From positions 13,804,809-13,868,808 of the forward strand of contig JANVCC010000062.1 in NCBI GenBank assembly GCA_025345505.1: a DNA stretch of 64,000 bases, given 5' to 3'. The first letter of the stretch is position 1; each line of letters opens with the position of its first letter. Positions 50,001-64,000 of the stretch are shown in pieces. The stretch is from Todiramphus chloris collaris. Taxonomy: Eukaryota; Chordata; Aves; Coraciiformes; Alcedinidae. Under the pieces are notes generated by a model, which was not told the origin of the DNA, did not search any database, and saw only the letters and a program-made list of their open reading frames with translations. Made by a program: the position numbers and the translations under genes.

Positions 50001-52219
50001 CCAACTCTGGACAGGCTCCTGCGCTGGTCAGAGCACAAGCAAGATCAAATATAGGCACTGCTGGAGCTGCAGAATCAAAATGTGGTGGTGTAACTTCTGT
50101 ACTGGTCTATCGCCTTTCGTCACCAGGGCAGTCTGCAGTGATGAGGTGGATCTGAGGAGGAGCTGGGAAGCCCAGGGACAGGATCAGCACCAGCATGGCT
50201 GCAGCCACGGAGCCGGGGTGACAGCCTGGACTTAAGTGCAGCTCCTGTGACAGGGGACAGTCACACATCAGATGTTTAGTCCCCTGTGCTGGCTCTGTGG
50301 TGATTCAATGGCTCCTCCTGGTAGGGCTGGCATGGGGGACACACGTTCCTGGCCTTTCTAGCAAAATTCTGCTTTGACTGCCAATGGAACTCCCATGTAA
50401 TCATGAGAGACAAGGGCACGCAGGTCGGGGGTCCCAGACTAGAGGGAGCTGACAAGGCTTTGCTTTGCAAAGTTTCAGCACGGAAGGGGGGGTGACGTGG
50501 GGAGGAAAATGGGTCCAGCAAGTGCAATCCTCCCGCTCCTCTGCAAAGCAGTCCCAGGGTGTCCCACACAAACCCCATGGCTTGCTGCCTCCCCCTTCTC
50601 CCCCCGCTAGTTGCCTTTGTTTTCATTGCAGAAGCTTGGAGATTTAGAAAAAAGAAAAAAAAAAGTGGGTGGGCTGTGAAGAGGAAAACTAATATGATTA
50701 GGGCAGGATTTGGGCACGGGCAGAGAGCTGCCGTTGGTGGTGGGTATTAGCAGTAACAGCTGCTGCGCTTCCCATTAGAGGAGGAAGGGAAGAAGGTCCC
50801 TGAAAGGATGGGTCTCTGGCAGGCTGGCAGGGCAGCGGCGGCAGCGAGCCTGCTGGTGTACGTGTCCCGAGGTAAGCGATGGTGGTGGCACCAGCAGCAC
50901 CAGCAGGGGTGGCCCTGCTGCCCCTGCCTGAGCAGTGAGGGGCACAGCTGGGTGGCTGGGGAGGGATGGGAATGGTGGTGCGGCCTGGAACCCCCCGGGG
51001 GAAGGAACTGCTGCTCAGGGGTGCTTTTGTGAGCTCCTGCAAGAACTCACATCCAGCAAGGCAGGTTTGGGGCTGCCTAGAGAGGAGGCTGACTCCACAA
51101 GGAGAAGGCAGGGTCTGGGGTATTTAGCAAAGGCTCCTGCGACTCCCCACAAGCATCTTCTGGCACATAACTGGCTGGAATGGTATGATATTCAGCTGGG
51201 GAAAGTTAAACTGCATCCGTCTGCTCCTTGCTTCAGGCTCAGCACGAACAGTTTTTGCGTGCAGTGGTGTCTTGTTAGAGTCAGCTGTCAAGTTTCAGAA
51301 GTGCTAAAGACAGAGGCGTAAGCGAGACCTCCTCAGTCTCTGGTCACCTCTGATTTATTTACATCTGCTTATTGACTAAGCGTAACAAAATCTTAACCCA
51401 AGAAAAGCTGCATGTTGAGAAGAAGCTGTTAGAAAGTGCTACATGAAAAGCAGAACTACCTGCCCTAGGAGATCCATTACAATAAATACCACATGCTTGT
51501 CCTTCAACTTCACTTTCTAAAGGGCATTCTAAAAACCAGAATAACACAATACTCCAGCTAATCTGGAAACGTGTCTTGTGCCAGCCACCAAAGATGAGAG
51601 GTACTAACAACGTGGCATGTCAAATATTAAACTTCAACTGCGTCGAGAAAAAAATGCTTGCTTGGATTAAGAATTGGAGAGCAAGTAGAAATCTTGACAT
51701 TAGCCAAAAAGGCTGCCTGTTTATCTCGGGCTTCCAATGCTGACCTCAGAGACAGCATCGCTACTGTCTCATCAGCAACAGCGAGCCCTGACTGAGAAGG
51801 ATCTGATGGTTGCAAAACTCCCAGAACCTCCAAGCTGTGATGTGTGGGCTGCTAAAAGGTGCCTTGTGCCCCAAGGGGCAGCCACGTGCTGTCTCAGCCC
51901 TCTTCTGGGGCCCACAGCCACTCTGCAGGTCTAAGGGTAGATGTTTTCTCCATTGATCAAGCTATATGGTTGCGCTGGGAATGGTGGAGGGTGCTGAGCA
52001 TGTTTGTACAGAGCTTTCTCCTCCTCCTAAACGCCACAAGGCTTTGTAGAGCAAATCTTCCCCAACTGCTCCTTCCACGGGTGACTCTGCAAGAAACGCA
52101 TCCTCTTGCAGGGCACCTACCCTCCCAGCCTCAACAATTTACTTCAAAATGTGAAGTGCTGTGGATTACCAAAGTGGCTCCATACACCACAGAGATCATT
52201 TATTCTCCTTCATTTCAAG
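47010..52219. other. Spacer upstream of REELD1
   Basis: More GC-balanced than the left half of the window, with many short ORFs on both strands but none with domains. A candidate upstream exon lies at 50,808-50,871. No other gene is supported. Confidence 0.45.
50808..50871 (+). other. Candidate upstream exon (signal-peptide-like ORF plus donor)
   Basis: ATG at 50,808 opens 21 codons (MGLWQAGRAAAAASLLVYVS, then R) that end in a strong donor, CGAG followed by GTAAGC. If spliced to the acceptor at 52,219/52,220, the frame would stop before the REELD1 ATG, so it would be a 5' UTR exon with an upstream ORF. It could also start an unrelated transcript or be chance. Confidence 0.3.
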
Positions 52220-52331
52220 GGTGTGGGAAGGGCAGCTCAGGAGATCAGCTAATTCAGAGGCACCAGAGGGGCTCACAGGCTGCTGAAGCTGCTGCTTTGA
52301 AGTGAAGCTGCCCATTGGTCTTGGCCATAGG

Positions 52332-60013
<7,682 letters not shown>

Positions 60014-60606
60014 ACATCTGCAGTGCTGAAAGCGGGGCTACAGCAGCTGGTGTAGGTGAAAACAGGCCGGCCAGCACAGCACAGGCTATAGGAAGCAGTG
60101 TAGTTCCTCTGTGTGCCCCCTTACAGGTAACCAGCTGCCAGTTCAGACAGAAGTGTTACTAGAAAATACCTAAGCTACAGCTGCTAAGAAAATAGAAGTT
60201 GATAGATTGCTCAGTGTGTTACGCATACCGCAATTAACATTGTGTAGCTGCTCATTAGCTGTCACTGCAGCCATGACATACTCTTCTTCTGTTGTCTTAA
60301 GGGTGTAGCCAAAACCAGAAATTCTTCCTCTGCACTGTAGTATTGTCTCCTCCTTAATCTCAGCAAAAGTTTCTCGTGTTATATTTCTTTCTAGGAACTA
60401 GAAACCCCTGATAAAAGCGTATCTGTTCTCATTTAGGAGCTTGCAGATTTGATTCTGTGCACTTGATATGTCTCAGATGATAAAATATTTGCCAGTAGGT
60501 TTTCAGTTTCCATTTGAAAAATAAAAAGCAACAACTCATTAGTGGAGAACATTGATTCAAAGAACGCCGAATTGATCTACAGGAGTGAAACACAGGGCAG
60601 CGGACA
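60014..60606 (+). other. REELD1: REELD1 3' UTR and flank
   Basis: AT-richer sequence after the stop. No other ORF is supported. A poly(A) signal lies at 60,520. Confidence 0.5.
60520..60525 (+). terminator. REELD1: Candidate REELD1 poly(A) signal
   Basis: This is an AATAAA motif about 510 bp past the stop. Another occurs near 61,527. Which one is used cannot be told from the sequence. Confidence 0.45.
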
Positions 60607-60631
60607 CCAGCTTTTGGGGGAGAAACATGCC

Positions 60632-60688
60632 TCCTCATCAGGTGCAAATGGAAGAAAACCTCTCCTGTCCATTTGCACCTGATGAGGA
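60632..60688. repeat. Perfect 20-bp inverted repeat, 17-nt loop
   Basis: Arms 60,632-60,651 and 60,669-60,688 are exact reverse complements (the arm core is CATCAGGTGCAAATGG). Pairing continues outward with one mismatch and two more pairs. It lies about 110 bp beyond the candidate poly(A) signal. It may be a hairpin RNA, a MITE-like relic or a fold-back of an old repeat. Confidence 0.9.
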
Positions 60689-60699
60689 AGCTTGTTGAA

Positions 60700-63600
60700 G
60701 CCTGACAGCCAGCATTTACTTAGTCTTTTACTTCGAGTCAGCTCAGTAACACTCTGTGCAGAAACACGCACTGAGAAGTACCCTTCCCAGGTCACTTTGG
60801 AGATCCCCAACAAAAGCTGCGTGGAAAGTTAACAGCATCCTTGTACTCTTGAGTTTGTGCAAACTTCTCTCCAACCGGGTGCTTTTCTGCAGGAGACCAC
60901 TAAAACAAAACATGAAGATCCTTGACACCTTCTAAGAAAGAGAGGTTTATTTTACTGCAGCTTTGAAAGAGCCAGAAACAGTCCCAATAATGGTCCTCCT
61001 GAGATGTTAGACCCTTTCAGAGAGCAGAAATCACCCCTTCTGGAGTCTTTTTCTAAGGTGGAGGGGCTCAGGTGGTCCCCAAGCTGTGTAATGGGTGACA
61101 GACTTAAGTGTTGGTGCTGCAGTTTATCTCGCAGCCTGCAGCAATCCCTCCTGAGCTAAACAGATAATGACCCGGATCCTGATGGTTCACACATCCTGCC
61201 TGGTGACAACTTCTCCCTCTATCAGGATGGGCCCTGTGGCCATCTAACCAGCTGATCTTCCTCATGCTTGTCAATCAAAGCTCTGCAGTCACATCCTCTG
61301 TTACCTTGCCATTGACTTTAGAGGAGATGGGTGGGACTCAGATGGGTTCTCCTATTTAAACCCCAACAGCATGATGAACACAGCGCATGTTTTGCTAACA
61401 GCACTTTCTACAAGCATTCAGAAAAGCTGGTTTCTGACCATGCCACATGTGACATGATGCTTTGTGCTACACACATGGCCAAATTTCTATTGAGTTAACT
61501 TCTAGGCCTGGAGAACCTCATGCAAAATAAATAAGTAAGGAAAGAAGCATACTCACAAATACAGCTCGCAGAGATGAGCTTGGTGGTCTCAACCATTGCA
61601 CTTTGAGGAGAAGAGTGGCCACACCATGGCCCTTCCATTGCAGAGTAATCAAGGGTAGTGCTGTAATTGAAAAGACATTTGTTTTAGTAACCAAAAGGCT
61701 GCTGGGTGAATGGTTTTATGTTCAGTAAGCCAAGCTTAAGCATTACCTACTAGAAGTCCACAGGTTTTTAAGTCCAGACACTGACAATGGCATTCCTCTC
61801 CCGTGTCATGTGCCTTAGAAAGAAATCATGTTTCTGTAACCCAGTGTAGCGACTAAAGCAGACCGCATTTAACTCGTTGTTAATGCAGCCAAAAAAAAAA
61901 AAATCCTAATTAACCGAGAAAATAGGTCAACAAGCTCGTAAATATTTAAAGAACTATCACATATTATTTTAAAAAGTTTCCTATGATGGCATAGCTGTTT
62001 ATGAATAAATTACAACTACCTATGGCCTTTTCCACTGTCTCACTAGGTTTAATGTTCCCAGCTACAAAACCTTAACCTTCCTCTCCCCAGCTCCTTCTCC
62101 ACAACCCAGCACCACTTCTTGCCAGGCTGACTGGAGCAAGTGAAGGCCTCACGAAGATATTTGTTTAGGACAGCAGCACTTCAACACCACTCTGCCTTCT
62201 GCCAAACTCTGCCTTCTGTTAAATTTATGCAGCTCCAGTACTATTAGTAGTAAAACCAGTAATGATGAGCTCTAAGGGACACAGCTCCTTTGAATTAGTA
62301 ATGAGTTTTGCTACTTTGCGGACTTGGCTGAGACCTAAAGTGCTTATGTTTTTTTTTTGACTTCTGAATGATGTTTCGTTTATTGTAGTTGCCATGACAA
62401 GAGGGATGGAGGTTTTATCTCTTCTTAAGGCTGTTAAAAACATGAGCACTGATTAATTTATTAAAAGGCAAACCATTCAAACATCCCTATTCTTAAGTGA
62501 CTCACCTTGTATGGAAATACATCAGTGCTCATGTTTAGAACAGATTTAGGAGAAAAAGACAGAATTAGGAAAAGAAAGGCACAAACCATTCTAATATTTA
62601 CTGGAGGGACAAGTGAAAGACTTGCCTTGTTTCCCTCCCTAGGTGCATGACTGTGCTGGTCACAGTTGTCCTGCTGGAACCAAGGGAGCTCAGTTCCTCC
62701 AGCACAGGTCAGCGTGCTGCCATCTGTGACCCACATTAGGCTGCCATCCCTCAGCAAAGTGACAGGGCTTTGGCTCAGAGTTACCCACCAAAGGTGTAGA
62801 AAGCAGCTCACATTCAGCTCTAACGTACACCTATCCCCAGTCTGTCTCCCAGCAGACAAACAGGCACCAAAAGCAGTTTTGGCGGTGAAAACTCCAACTA
62901 TCTTGAACTATTCTAACTCAAAATAATAATAATAAAAAAAAGATTTAGAAATAACCCTCACTTGCATACTCCTTTTCCTACCTCATGTCACTCTGATTCC
63001 TTCTACTCGACAAAAATATAAACTACTGTCCCTAAGCCACCAGTCCTGCATGTTAATCACGTAACAGCACCGCTGATTCCTACCACTTCCCATGGTATCT
63101 GAAATCAGTTTGGTTTTGCCCATCATCAAGCCCTTCCACAAATCTGTCCCCCCTCTGCTTCAGAGGAGTTGTTGCCTCATGCAGTGTTGCAGCCGCCCCA
63201 TTAAAGACGCCCAGCCCAGCTGCAGCCAGCAGAGAATGGCAGCCCTCCAGTACATTAGCGCCACTAAACGTAACGTGGAGAGGCTGCATTAAGCAGCTTA
63301 GTTGGCCCAAAGCTTGGATAAGTCATCATAGACACTTCCTGCACTGATTGAATTGTCACTAGCAAGCAAAAAACCAAACGTGCACTCATCTGGTCAGCTC
63401 CAAAATGGGTGACAAGAGTCACAGGAGAAGCCACAGGGACCTGCGGGCCCAGTTACCATGGTGAACAGGGATGTGCAAGCTGAGGCTCCCAGCAGAGGCA
63501 GGGCTCTCCTGAGAGCAGAATGGGATGAGGCCCTGGGCAGTATCCAGCTCTGGCTGGGTAGCTCTACCAGCCCTTTTGGCACAGTTCCTGCATCTAAGTA

Positions 63601-63891
63601 AGATCACACAAACCAAAGGAGGCAAAGCAGCAAGGCCAGGAACATTCAGCACGTTCCCCAGCACACTGAGCGTGGGGAGATGAAGCCCAGGCTGCCTTGC
63701 TGAGGGGTGAGGATTTGTGCTCTCCCTCACCCCTGAGAGTTTGCCGCTGCTTCAGACAGGTCCTTGGCAGAGCTACAGATGCTTGTGGTGTTTATTCACT
63801 TAGATTTAAATAACAAGAAACACCTGTAAAAATATGAGGAGATGATCTAAGGATTCTGTCAACATCCAGCTGCAAAAAGACAGATGCTTAC
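60700..63891. other. 3' flank of REELD1, intergenic
   Basis: No gene is supported with confidence. An A-run lies at 61,890-61,903. Minus-strand ORFs at 62,461-62,859 (132 codons), 63,080-63,310 and 63,419-63,730 are open, but no domain was recognised. Confidence 0.4.
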
Positions 63892-64000
63892 CTGCAAAAA
63901 GCAGTGACAAAGCTGTGACCCAAGTGGCCCAGATAGTGAACAGCAGAACGGCCCCATCACTTCTGCTGGCAAGCCAGACCCCTGCTGCTGCCCCTGCCAT
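63892..64000 (-). other. Possible minus-strand exon at the window edge
   Basis: On the minus strand, from an ATG at 64,000 or from beyond the window, 36 codons lead into a strong donor (TTTTTGCAG followed by GTAAGC). The translation ends in a hydrophobic stretch (LLFTIWATWVTALSLLFA) that looks like a membrane helix or signal. Only the window edge is visible and the family is not recognised. Confidence 0.22.

Overview
This window is nuclear DNA of an amniote, most likely a bird. It is AT-rich and intron-bearing. It carries CR1 LINE 3' ends with the avian-type ATTCTATG tail, avian-style endogenous retrovirus LTRs, old MIR-like and old CR1-like relics, and two genes next to each other, LSM6 then REELD1, in the order I recall for amniotes (human 4q31). 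Nothing prokaryotic, organellar or CRISPR-like is present. The species cannot be fixed by eye.

Layout. Positions 1 to about 37,130 look intergenic. They hold a CR1 copy split by a 1,207-bp retroviral insertion (840-2645), several worn CR1-like and MIR-like relics, an isolated GC/CpG-rich patch (about 15,750-16,310), a solo LTR (33,143-33,917) and one coding-looking minus-strand ORF of unknown origin (4651-4947). Positions 37,138-37,276 are a CR1 3' end directly upstream of a CpG island (about 37,400-38,170), which is the presumed LSM6 promoter. The LSM6 coding sequence lies in three exons (38,987-43,737) and gives exactly 80 aa with all splice phases consistent. Positions 43.9-52.2 kb are a spacer with a TATA-like site and a candidate upstream exon. 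REELD1 (52,332-60,013) can be assembled from six coding exons with fully consistent phases: signal peptide, Reeler domain, Pro/Ser/Thr-rich stalk, acidic run, one membrane helix and a cytoplasmic tail (507 or 513 aa). Positions 60-64 kb are the 3' flank, with a near-perfect 20-bp-stem inverted repeat and a possible minus-strand exon at the right edge.

LSM6 is a housekeeping RNA-binding ring subunit, and REELD1 is a predicted membrane-anchored Reeler protein. They share a strand and a neighbourhood, but nothing suggests a joint function. I found no convincing new biological system. The best leads are the retroviral unit with an LTR at one end only, the 60.6-kb hairpin, the orphan ORF at 4.7 kb and the intergenic CpG-rich patch.
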